Assembly (NCBI GenBank): GCA_002418685.1
Contig: DIEP01000087.1
Coordinates: 1 to 9,170 of the forward strand
Direction: 5' to 3'
Source: Ignavibacteria bacterium UBA5771
GTDB lineage: Bacteria; Bacteroidota; Ignavibacteria; Kapaibacteriales; UBA2268
DNA length: 9,170 nt
Positions 1-7,217 of the stretch are shown here, piece after piece. Every line of letters begins with the position of its first letter. The stretch's first letter is position 1. The position numbers and the translations under genes are program-made. The notes beneath the pieces are model-generated. The model saw only the letters and a list, made by a program, of their open reading frames with translations, was not told the DNA's origin and searched no databases.

Positions 1-1
1 G

Positions 2-1009
2 TTGGCTCAGGTTAATGATAAGACACACGAATCTGATGTAAGCCTTATCCCGCCAGCAATTGAAGCAATTCCTCAAGTTGCCAATGTCATATTTCCTCAA
101 AAACTAAAAGCAAATGATATTATTGCGATAGTTTCTCCATCAAGTCCTACCAATAGCTGGGAAATCACAAAAACAGTTAATTTCTTGAAGTCTCTAAACT
201 TAAAAGTTGAAATTGGTAAGAGTATTTCAAATCAGACTAATAGCTATAGGTATTTGGCAGCATCTGATAACGAACGTCTTGATGAATTCAACGCATATAT
301 AAACCGAGAAGATGTTCGTGGCATTATTGCTTCACGTGGTGGGTATGGAGCAATGAGAATTGTTGATAAAATTGATTTTCAGGGAATAGACCGATATCCT
401 AAAATATTTTTGGGTTTCAGTGATTTCACATTTATTCTTAACTCAATATCTAAAATCAACCATTTAGCAACATATCATGGACCTGTAGGTATTTCTTCAT
501 TTACAGATTATACAAAGCAGTTTTTTAAGAAAGCTTTATTTGAAAATCAAGGAGAAAGTTATAAAGTTTCAAAGCAAGATGCAATCATAATCAATGAAGG
601 AGAAGCCAAAGGAAGGCTGATTGGTGGAAATTTGACAATGTGTGCTGTATCGTTGGGAACACCTTATGAAATTATGACTGATAATTGTATTTTAATGCTT
701 GAAGATATCAATGTCGAACCTTATGAAATAGATAGAATGCTGACACAGCTGAAGCTCGCAGGTAAATTTGACCACTTGCAAGGAATTGTGCTTGGATATT
801 TTTCAAATATTAAAAGAAGAAAACCCTTTTATCCCAATTATAGTTATACAATTCTTGAAGTATTCGAGCAGATCCTTAAACCTCTTGGCATCCCTATAAT
901 CGCTAATTTCCCATATGGGCATATTCCCGAGCAAGCAACTTTCCCACTTTTAGCTGAATCGATTATAAACACATCCAACAAAACTTTAATCATATTTAAT
1001 TCCAAATAA
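2..1009 (+). CDS. LD-carboxypeptidase, peptidase family S66 (LdcA-like), probably 5'-truncated
   Basis: Members of this family remove the terminal D-alanine from murein tetrapeptides (an L,D bond) during peptidoglycan recycling or remodelling. The core begins near residue 33 with the family start L-K-A-N-D-I-I-A-I-V-S-P-S-S-P. The catalytic triad can be placed by motif: nucleophile Ser140 in GFSD, Glu234 in LMLEDI and His307 in PYGHIPEQ. The conserved RGGYG (112-116) and GGNLT (208-212) stretches are present, so the enzyme looks intact. The first in-frame codon in the window is a TTG at position 2, and no ATG occurs before about residue 118. About 30 residues precede the catalytic core, more than a cytoplasmic LdcA needs. 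The real start is therefore probably upstream of the window, and the visible L-A-Q could be the end of an export signal; that part is inference. The family call is firm, but substrate and location are not shown. Confidence 0.9.
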   Translation: MAQVNDKTHESDVSLIPPAIEAIPQVANVIFPQKLKANDIIAIVSPSSPTNSWEITKTVNFLKSLNLKVEIGKSISNQTNSYRYLAASDNERLDEFNAYINREDVRGIIASRGGYGAMRIVDKIDFQGIDRYPKIFLGFSDFTFILNSISKINHLATYHGPVGISSFTDYTKQFFKKALFENQGESYKVSKQDAIIINEGEAKGRLIGGNLTMCAVSLGTPYEIMTDNCILMLEDINVEPYEIDRMLTQLKLAGKFDHLQGIVLGYFSNIKRRKPFYPNYSYTILEVFEQILKPLGIPIIANFPYGHIPEQATFPLLAESIINTSNKTLIIFNSK

Positions 1010-1050
1010 TTTTGTAATTTTAAATTATTATTTTCTTCATATAAGAAAAT
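1005..1050. repeat. Two small AT palindromes in the gap after the S66 gene
   Basis: Two perfect 8-base inverted repeats lie side by side. AATAATTT (1005-1012) faces AAATTATT (1022-1029) across 9 bases, and ATTTTCTT (1030-1037) faces AAGAAAAT (1043-1050) across 5 bases. The first overlaps the stop codon of the S66 gene. They could form weak stem-loops acting as a terminator, but together they contain a single G-C pair, so chance in such AT-rich DNA is a real alternative. Confidence 0.3.
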
Positions 1051-1084
1051 TTATATTTAAAAGTCTATATATTATAAATCTGAG

Positions 1085-4000
1085 ATGAACACTATGAAAA
1101 ATGTGTATATACTATTATTAATTGAGATTATTCTTTTCCCTATATATGTTGTCTCACAAACAATTACAATGAGCCAAGTAGATGCATCGCAATTTCCTCG
1201 AGTTGCTACAAATTTTGTTGCGACTGATCAAAGTGGTGGTTCATCTTCGAATATAAAACCAAGTGATTTTGAGGTATATGAAAATGGAAGTTTAATTCCA
1301 AGTAGTACTTATCAAGTTAATTGCAATAAAAGCCCATACAAAATCATATTAATCTTGGATCAAAGCACATCAATGAATGAAGTTGTTGATGGAGTTATGC
1401 GTTGGCAGTGGGTAATGGAAGGAGCCAAAAACTTTATTAATAGTTTAAATTTAAACAATGGATCCGAAATTGCACTTGAAACATTTGGTGGTGAATCATT
1501 TTGGAAATGCGATTTTACAAGCAATAAACAAGAAATTATTGATTCTCTCTATAAAGTATCCCCTTTTGGAAAAACAAATTTTAATGTGCCTTTCTTTGGA
1601 CCTAAAGCCTCTGCAATTGATTCATTAGTAATACAACCTTTTGGATACCAGCGAATTATTGTTTTTCTAACTGATGGGGTTCATAATGATCAAAATGACC
1701 CCATAGTAAAAGTAGATCCGATTTTATCATCATGTCGCAATAATAACATCCAATTCTTTGCTATAACATTCCAAGCGAATATGAATAATGAACTTTCTTA
1801 TATTGCACAAAATACTAACGGAGACGATTATGTAGTCGCAAGTGTCGATGGATTAACGCAAATTTATAAGTTAATTGCAAATAAGATCAACAATGAACTC
1901 TTGTGTTCATTGACTTGGGAGAGTACTTTGATATGTGATGATATCGATAGACTTAAAGTAGCTAAAATACGATATAAGCCTTATAGTACAGCATTTGACA
2001 GGACTTATATTGTTCCTGAATATGGTGTTGCAAGAATTCAGTCCGATCAAGATACTTATTTATTTAAAAACCCTGATATTGGAAGTTATTATGATGTCGA
2101 AATGAGTTTAACACCAAAGAATTCTAATACATCTATTCAGTCAATGTCTATTACACCTTCGACCTATTTCAGTATTATTGATTATGGATTTGGAGAAGGT
2201 GTGGCTCCAAAGTATCCTATTAATGTTGTTAAAGATGGAATATGGAAAATTAAAGTTCGATTTACTCCTGCAAGTATTAAAACTTTCCGAAAAGCAAATC
2301 TTTTGATTTCAAGCCTTCCATGCCCAACAATTATTCCTTTGATTGGCGGAATTCCTGAAATATTCGTTGATAATCCTATAAAAGACGAAATATTTTCTGT
2401 TTGTGATACTGTTAATATTAATTGGAGCGGAGTCGATTCACCAACAGCAGTTGATTTATCTTTTTCATCAGATGATGGAAGTAGTTGGAATACTATTAAG
2501 AAAAATGTCAAAAATAACAGCTACCCGTGGTTTCCTCCCGCAGTTGGGGAGAATTTAACAGTTAAAGCAGAAATCTCTCCATTACCAACTTATATTTGGG
2601 CAGCCAGCGGAGGTGGAAAATATTTTGATAATGCAAGTTCCATTGCAATTACTCCTGATAATTACTCAATTTATGTAGCAGGATATTTTAATGATGTTGC
2701 TTATGCTTCGGATCAATTTATAGTCTCAAAAGGTGCAACCGATGCCTTTCTTGCTAAATATGACACTGATGGAAATTTGATTTGGATTAAAAGTGATGGG
2801 GGAGTATTAGGCGATTCATCTTTCTCAGTTGCAACAGATGCTGCCGGAAATGCATACTATGTCGGTACTTGTCATAGTGATGCAACTTTTGGTGGTCTCC
2901 ATTCTATAATGGAAATCTTTTCCACTCCTTATCTATTTGTTGCTAAATACTCACCCGATGGAGAGATTCTTGGTGTATATACATTTGGTGCAAATAACAA
3001 TTATTCTGATTTCAAAGTTTATGGTAGAAGTATAACAATTGTAGGTAATACTATAACTATCGTCGGTCAATATACAGGTTATATGAAGATGCTTCCAAGT
3101 AATTTCACATTTACGAATACTCAGACCCCAAGAAATTTTAGAATAACAATGTCTGTGAACCTTCTTGCTACAAGCTTTGCTCTTGGTGGGACAATTACCA
3201 CGAAAACTTCTGTAATGGATAAATATAATTATAAATACGAGATTCATAATTTTCTAAATTATAATGATTATGGCAGATTTACAGTAAAAAGTCAAGGTTA
3301 TTATGATTACTCAATTACAAAGTATGGGCTTGGTACTAATGCTTTTGGCATTTCAGAACCTTTTAATGTTTATTACCCAAGCTATGTATTTATTTCACCA
3401 ACGCTTGATGTTCAAAAATGCCTTTTGGGTGATACTTGCATATCAAATTTTCCAGCAGCATTGCAAAATAATTCTAAAATCCCTGCAAAAATTACAGGAT
3501 TCAGGATTATTGCTAATCCTCCATTGGACCAATATTTCCAAGTTGATAGCTCAATAATAGGTAAAACTCTACTTCCGGGCGAATCGACTAACATTCAAGT
3601 AACATTTAGTACCTTGCTTCAGGGGGATAATTCTGCGCAATTAATAGTTTATGGAGATTGCTATGAGTATGCAACAACCAATCTAAAGGGAGTTGGTGAG
3701 TGCAAAACTGAAATAGTTGATTCAATTGATTGTGGAAGTGTGGTAGTTGGAGATCAGATCAAAATAAGAGTTGATTCTTTGATAAAAAATCTTAATAATA
3801 TTGATATAGTAATTGATCCTATAATACAAGGCGCGAACGGTATTGATTTTACTATAAATAAAATTGCAAATGATACTATTGGTAAAAAGTCAAGTTATGA
3901 TATTGAAATTATTTTCAGACCAATATCTATAGGCATCAGGACAGCCCGCATTGTTCTGCGTATGAATACTCCTTGTGGTGATCATGTTATTTATTTAGTT

Positions 4001-5683
4001 GGAAAGGGAATCTCCTACCAACCTTTACCTCCTGAAGAAATTGATTGGAAAGTACGGCGAATTAACAAATCTTATGACACAACTATCAAAATCTATAATC
4101 CAACAAAAGTTGATTATCAAATTTCTGCAATTCGTTTTGAGTCCCCTGTGACTAATAATGAATTTTCATTTCCTCAAGCAATGAATTTGCCTATTTTACT
4201 ACAAGCATACGATACAACTTTTTTTCAAATCTCATTTTTGCCAACCGATGAAATTCAATATACTAATGCTTTGCTCTTAACTGTCGGTTCAAAGGATGGT
4301 TCGAACGAACTTCGTGTGGATTTAAAAGGTCATGGCTTTTATCCACAATATAGTTATACTTGGGATTGTGGAACAGTTATTACACCTTATGAGACAACTA
4401 CTGCATCCTTAACAATTAAAAATACACAAAATTATTCAAATCTGACTATAGGTAGAATTTTTGTAACATCTCAAAATAATGTTTATACTTGGGTTTCGGG
4501 ATCTGATCCTCAAGGAGTTGTGATTCCTCCTCAAACAGAACAAATTTTTGATATTAATTTCACACCAATTTCTACTGACCCTTCGTTGGGTTCAGTTGTA
4601 ATTCTTGCAGATGATTATGATGGAAATTTTCCTGATTTTTGGAAAGAGACACGCTTTACGATACATTGCACTGCTATCGACTTGGAAAATCCTCCCTCGG
4701 TTGATTTTGGTTCATCACTTCTTTGTCTCGAAAATAATGCTCAATTCCCAATAAACAATATTAGTTCCGATTCTGCACTGGTCCTTTATCTTTCAAAAGC
4801 TCAGATTAGTGGAACTGATCAAAATGATTTCAAACTGCTGGATAATCTTGATTTAATTATTAATAGTTTAGATAGTGCATATATTCAATTGCAGTTTATA
4901 CCTTCCCATACGGGCGAGCATACAGCTACAATAATTGTTCCTAATAGTTTCAATATACCGATTTCAATCAGACTAATTGGCTACGGTGAAGAAATCACTC
5001 TTTTGGGCAAAGAAGAAAAATACTCATTATTACCAGGAACTGAAAAAGACTTTTCAATCATAGCCAATATTCCTTCTTTGAATCAAGATATATCTCATAT
5101 TAAATTTAATATTTCTTATAATGGTCAAGTAATTCAACTTAAACCTGATAATCCTTCCACAAGTTTAAATGATTGGAATTGGGTTTTCACACGACATCCT
5201 GATTTGAATTATGACACTTATGATGGAAATGGTACAATTCCAACTCCATTTAATGGTGAAATTGTCAAATTAAAATTCCAAAGTATGCTAAATATCGACA
5301 ATAATACTGATATTAAAGTTGCAATTGATTATGGCTGCCAAGTTAGAGAATTTAATTTGTCACAAATTGATATTCTACCCGTTTGTATGGATAGCTTGAT
5401 TTTGATTGAATTAATATCTAATATACCATTTATTGAACCACCCGTTCCAAATCCAACAGATGGTTCATTCACATTGAAATTTGGTGTGGGAGAAAAATCG
5501 AATTTAAATATTTCTATATTTAATATTATGGGTGAGAAAGTCCTTGAATTAATAAATCAAAATGTTGATAGCGGGGTATATTCTTATTCTGTGGATATTG
5601 CCAATCTGCAATCAGGCATGTATTTTCTTGTTTATTCTGATAATAAAAATAAATTTGTCGAAAAACTTTCAATCTATAAATAA
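1085..5683 (+). CDS. Large secreted mosaic protein: VWA domain, SBBP-like propeller, tandem ASH modules, cohesin-like module, T9SS sorting domain
   Basis: A 1532-residue exported protein, probably surface-bound or released by type IX secretion. A signal peptide covers about residues 1-24 (hydrophobic run, likely cut V-V-S/Q). A VWA domain (about 85-265) keeps its metal site: D92-x-S94-x-S96, Thr164 and D197 in FLTDG. Residues 275-423 look like an ASH module and 424-498 like an Ig-like domain. Residues 502-760 hold SBBP-type blades with repeated (A/V)KY-x-x-(D/P)-G. Five ASH/choice-of-anchor-D-like modules follow (about 763-870, 871-976, 977-1085, 1086-1200, 1201-1300), several ending in (L/V)xGxG. 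A cohesin-like beta module covers 1301-1440. The C-terminus (about 1447-1532) is a type A T9SS sorting domain with P-N-P-T-D-G and L-Q-S-G-M-Y-F-L. A second ATG at 1094 gives a more usual signal peptide (M-K-N-V) and may be the true start. Adhesion or binding is likely, but the ligand is unknown. Confidence 0.88.
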   Translation: MNTMKNVYILLLIEIILFPIYVVSQTITMSQVDASQFPRVATNFVATDQSGGSSSNIKPSDFEVYENGSLIPSSTYQVNCNKSPYKIILILDQSTSMNEVVDGVMRWQWVMEGAKNFINSLNLNNGSEIALETFGGESFWKCDFTSNKQEIIDSLYKVSPFGKTNFNVPFFGPKASAIDSLVIQPFGYQRIIVFLTDGVHNDQNDPIVKVDPILSSCRNNNIQFFAITFQANMNNELSYIAQNTNGDDYVVASVDGLTQIYKLIANKINNELLCSLTWESTLICDDIDRLKVAKIRYKPYSTAFDRTYIVPEYGVARIQSDQDTYLFKNPDIGSYYDVEMSLTPKNSNTSIQSMSITPSTYFSIIDYGFGEGVAPKYPINVVKDGIWKIKVRFTPASIKTFRKANLLISSLPCPTIIPLIGGIPEIFVDNPIKDEIFSVCDTVNINWSGVDSPTAVDLSFSSDDGSSWNTIKKNVKNNSYPWFPPAVGENLTVKAEISPLPTYIWAASGGGKYFDNASSIAITPDNYSIYVAGYFNDVAYASDQFIVSKGATDAFLAKYDTDGNLIWIKSDGGVLGDSSFSVATDAAGNAYYVGTCHSDATFGGLHSIMEIFSTPYLFVAKYSPDGEILGVYTFGANNNYSDFKVYGRSITIVGNTITIVGQYTGYMKMLPSNFTFTNTQTPRNFRITMSVNLLATSFALGGTITTKTSVMDKYNYKYEIHNFLNYNDYGRFTVKSQGYYDYSITKYGLGTNAFGISEPFNVYYPSYVFISPTLDVQKCLLGDTCISNFPAALQNNSKIPAKITGFRIIANPPLDQYFQVDSSIIGKTLLPGESTNIQVTFSTLLQGDNSAQLIVYGDCYEYATTNLKGVGECKTEIVDSIDCGSVVVGDQIKIRVDSLIKNLNNIDIVIDPIIQGANGIDFTINKIANDTIGKKSSYDIEIIFRPISIGIRTARIVLRMNTPCGDHVIYLVGKGISYQPLPPEEIDWKVRRINKSYDTTIKIYNPTKVDYQISAIRFESPVTNNEFSFPQAMNLPILLQAYDTTFFQISFLPTDEIQYTNALLLTVGSKDGSNELRVDLKGHGFYPQYSYTWDCGTVITPYETTTASLTIKNTQNYSNLTIGRIFVTSQNNVYTWVSGSDPQGVVIPPQTEQIFDINFTPISTDPSLGSVVILADDYDGNFPDFWKETRFTIHCTAIDLENPPSVDFGSSLLCLENNAQFPINNISSDSALVLYLSKAQISGTDQNDFKLLDNLDLIINSLDSAYIQLQFIPSHTGEHTATIIVPNSFNIPISIRLIGYGEEITLLGKEEKYSLLPGTEKDFSIIANIPSLNQDISHIKFNISYNGQVIQLKPDNPSTSLNDWNWVFTRHPDLNYDTYDGNGTIPTPFNGEIVKLKFQSMLNIDNNTDIKVAIDYGCQVREFNLSQIDILPVCMDSLILIELISNIPFIEPPVPNPTDGSFTLKFGVGEKSNLNISIFNIMGEKVLELINQNVDSGVYSYSVDIANLQSGMYFLVYSDNKNKFVEKLSIYK

Positions 5684-5750
5684 GGGGTTAAAAATTTTCA
5701 AAAAATTCTGCTAGAATATTTCTTATTTTTTTCATCAAAATGGAAGAAAT

Positions 5751-5769
5751 TCATATATGTTATATATGA
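5751..5769. repeat. Perfect palindrome between the VWA gene and efp
   Basis: TCATATAT (5751-5758) and ATATATGA (5762-5769) are perfect inverted repeats around a 3-base centre. It sits 67 bases past the stop of the large secreted protein and about 20 bases before the proposed -33 element of efp. No long T-run follows it directly, so it is a poor intrinsic terminator. A regulator binding site or chance are the alternatives. Confidence 0.35.
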
Positions 5770-5789
5770 TGTTAATTTTCATTTCTTTC

Positions 5790-5819
5790 TTGAAATTTTC
5801 TGAAAAATTCGTAATTTTG
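5790..5819 (+). promoter_or_regulatory. Candidate Bacteroidota-type promoter for efp
   Basis: TAATTTTG (5812-5819) matches the Bacteroidota -7 consensus TAnnTTTG exactly. A TTG at 5790-5792 lies 19 bases upstream, within the spacing reported for the -33 element of these bacteria. Transcription would begin roughly at 5825, leaving a short leader of about 25 bases before the efp ATG. No Shine-Dalgarno sequence precedes that ATG. The 8-base element is not rare in AT-rich DNA, so position and spacing carry much of the weight. Confidence 0.45.
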
Positions 5820-5848
5820 TAACCTTTATTAAATAAATTCAAATAATT

Positions 5849-6409
5849 ATGGGAACAACATCTGATTTAAGACCTGGAGCAGTGATTAGATATAATGGTG
5901 ATTTATGTATAGTTTTGGAATCCGAACATCGCACACCTGGCAATTTACGTGCTTTTTATCAGGTGAAAATGAGAAATATGAAGTCGGGTCGGCTGATTGA
6001 AAATCGTTTTCGATCAGGTGAAAGTATTGAATTTGTTCGGGTAGAAAAAAGTAATTTTCAATTTTTATATCGAGATGGCAATCATTTTGTCTTTATGGAT
6101 CCAAACAGCTATGAGCAAATCCTTGTTGATCAAGAAATTGTCGGGAAAAGTGCAGACTTCCTAAAAGAAGGACTCGAAGCAATGCTTTCAATAAATGATG
6201 GTATAGTTTTACAAGTTGAGTTACCTTCATCTGTCAGCCTTAAAGTGGTCTCCACTGAACCGGGTTTGCGCGGAGATACTGCTACAAATGTTTTGAAATC
6301 GGCTGTCCTTGAGACGGGTGCTTCTATCCAAGTGCCATTGTTTATCGAAGAAAATGACACAATCAAGGTCGATCCCGTTTCTGGTCAATACCTTGAGCGA
6401 GTAAAATAG
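5849..6409 (+). CDS. efp: Translation elongation factor P
   Basis: EF-P binds between the ribosomal P and E sites and relieves stalling at consecutive prolines. The protein has 186 residues, the normal length, with the usual three parts: an N-terminal KOW-like domain (about 1-65), a central OB domain (about 68-127) and a C-terminal OB domain (about 130-186) with the family signature region G-L-R-G-D-T-A-T-N near 139-147. The tip loop reads T-P-G-N-L-R-A-F (29-36), which puts Asn32 where E. coli has the lysylated Lys34. The known Lys modification (EpmA/B/C) and Arg rhamnosylation (EarP) therefore cannot act in their standard way at this position; Arg34 lies two residues further on. I recall this loop from Chlorobi-type EF-P, so it looks like a lineage trait rather than damage. 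The ATG at 5849 gives the standard N-terminus (T-S-D-L-R-P-G). It probably has its own promoter and converges on the cyclase gene. Confidence 0.97.
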   Translation: MGTTSDLRPGAVIRYNGDLCIVLESEHRTPGNLRAFYQVKMRNMKSGRLIENRFRSGESIEFVRVEKSNFQFLYRDGNHFVFMDPNSYEQILVDQEIVGKSADFLKEGLEAMLSINDGIVLQVELPSSVSLKVVSTEPGLRGDTATNVLKSAVLETGASIQVPLFIEENDTIKVDPVSGQYLERVK

Positions 6410-6426
6410 AAAAATAATAGTCAAAT

Positions 6427-7194
6427 CTATTCTGATAATAATTGCAGTAAGTTATTTTGTAGGTCTTCAATAGGGATATTTAATTTCAATGCCCCACGAT
6501 AGGCAATTGATATGCTTCCTGTTTCTTCTGAAATTATCAAAACAATAGCATCTACTTGTTCTGATAGCCCGAGCCCTGCACGATGTCGTGTTCCTAAGTT
6601 TCTAGTTTCCCACTTAGACACACTTGATAACGGTAAAATACATCGTGCTGCAACAATTGTTTGACCGTCTAAGATTATAGCACCATCATGCAGTGGTGAT
6701 CTTGTGTTAAAAATTGAAAGGACTAATTCTTTAGATACACTTGCTTGTAATGGGATGCCAGTGTCTATTGTCATCTGCACATTTTGAGTTTTTGGAAATA
6801 CTATTAATGCACCAATTCGCTTGCTGACTAATTCTCTTGCAGCATCCACAATTTCATCCAATGTCTGAGATATTTGTGGTTTCAAGAACACTCGAAATAT
6901 TGGGCTGCGAGTGAATATTATAATTGCTTTTCTTATTTCGGGTTGGAATAAAACAATAAACCCAATCAACCAAATATTTAAAATTGTTCTTAATATCCAA
7001 GTTACAGTCCGTAAGTTAACCGCTTCTGTTATAAAAGAGAAAAAGATTAAAGTGATTAATCCGAAAAGAATTTGGATCGCAATTGTGTTCTTGAAAGCAT
7101 AATAAATACTGCCAATGATTAGAGTGACGAGCATAACATCAATCAAATCCACTAATGTAAATTCGAGGAATCCTATTTTAAATAATGTTAACAC
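6427..7194 (-). CDS. cdaA: Membrane diadenylate cyclase, CdaA type (c-di-AMP synthase)
   Basis: The enzyme condenses two ATP into the second messenger c-di-AMP, which in many bacteria controls potassium and osmolyte uptake and wall homeostasis. Three transmembrane helices fill the N-terminus (about 13-34, 38-57 and 65-83), followed by the conserved F-Q-P-E-I-R-K stretch (83-89). The DAC catalytic domain carries both signature motifs, D-G-A (170-172) in L-H-D-G-A-I and R-H-R (203-205) in G-T-R-H-R-A. Its 255 residues are close to normal CdaA length. The start is a GTG at 7192-7194: no ATG lies between it and the upstream in-frame stop, and the resulting L-F-K-I-G-F-L-E-F agrees with related CdaA N-termini. 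No Shine-Dalgarno is visible. It lies 23 bases behind the phoH-like gene and is probably co-transcribed with it. The partners I would expect nearby (cdaR/YbbR, or folP upstream in many Bacteroidota) are absent here. Confidence 0.95.
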   Translation of the reverse strand: MLTLFKIGFLEFTLVDLIDVMLVTLIIGSIYYAFKNTIAIQILFGLITLIFFSFITEAVNLRTVTWILRTILNIWLIGFIVLFQPEIRKAIIIFTRSPIFRVFLKPQISQTLDEIVDAARELVSKRIGALIVFPKTQNVQMTIDTGIPLQASVSKELVLSIFNTRSPLHDGAIILDGQTIVAARCILPLSSVSKWETRNLGTRHRAGLGLSEQVDAIVLIISEETGSISIAYRGALKLNIPIEDLQNNLLQLLSE

Positions 7195-7217
7195 AAATGC
7201 AAATTAAAGAATAATTT

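Noticed and set aside
1007..1014. Exact TAnnTTTG match that could be a promoter for the VWA gene
   Set aside because: It starts in the stop codon of the S66 gene and has no TTG/TTTG at the right distance upstream. Such 8-base matches are expected by chance here. The VWA gene may still have its own promoter, but I cannot place it.
2182..2511. Minus-strand open frame of 109 codons inside the large secreted protein gene
   Set aside because: Fully antisense to a convincing coding region with continuous domain content; its own translation has no recognisable motif. The same applies to frames at 2951-3247 (-), 3303-3557 (+) and 3412-3594 (-).
6130..6424. Minus-strand frames overlapping efp (6130-6366 and 6227-6424)
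   Set aside because: They lie opposite a complete, conserved EF-P reading frame and show no independent motif.
6911..7102. Plus-strand 63-codon frame antisense to the CdaA membrane helices
   Set aside because: It overlaps the well-supported membrane region of cdaA and has no start signal or recognisable product.
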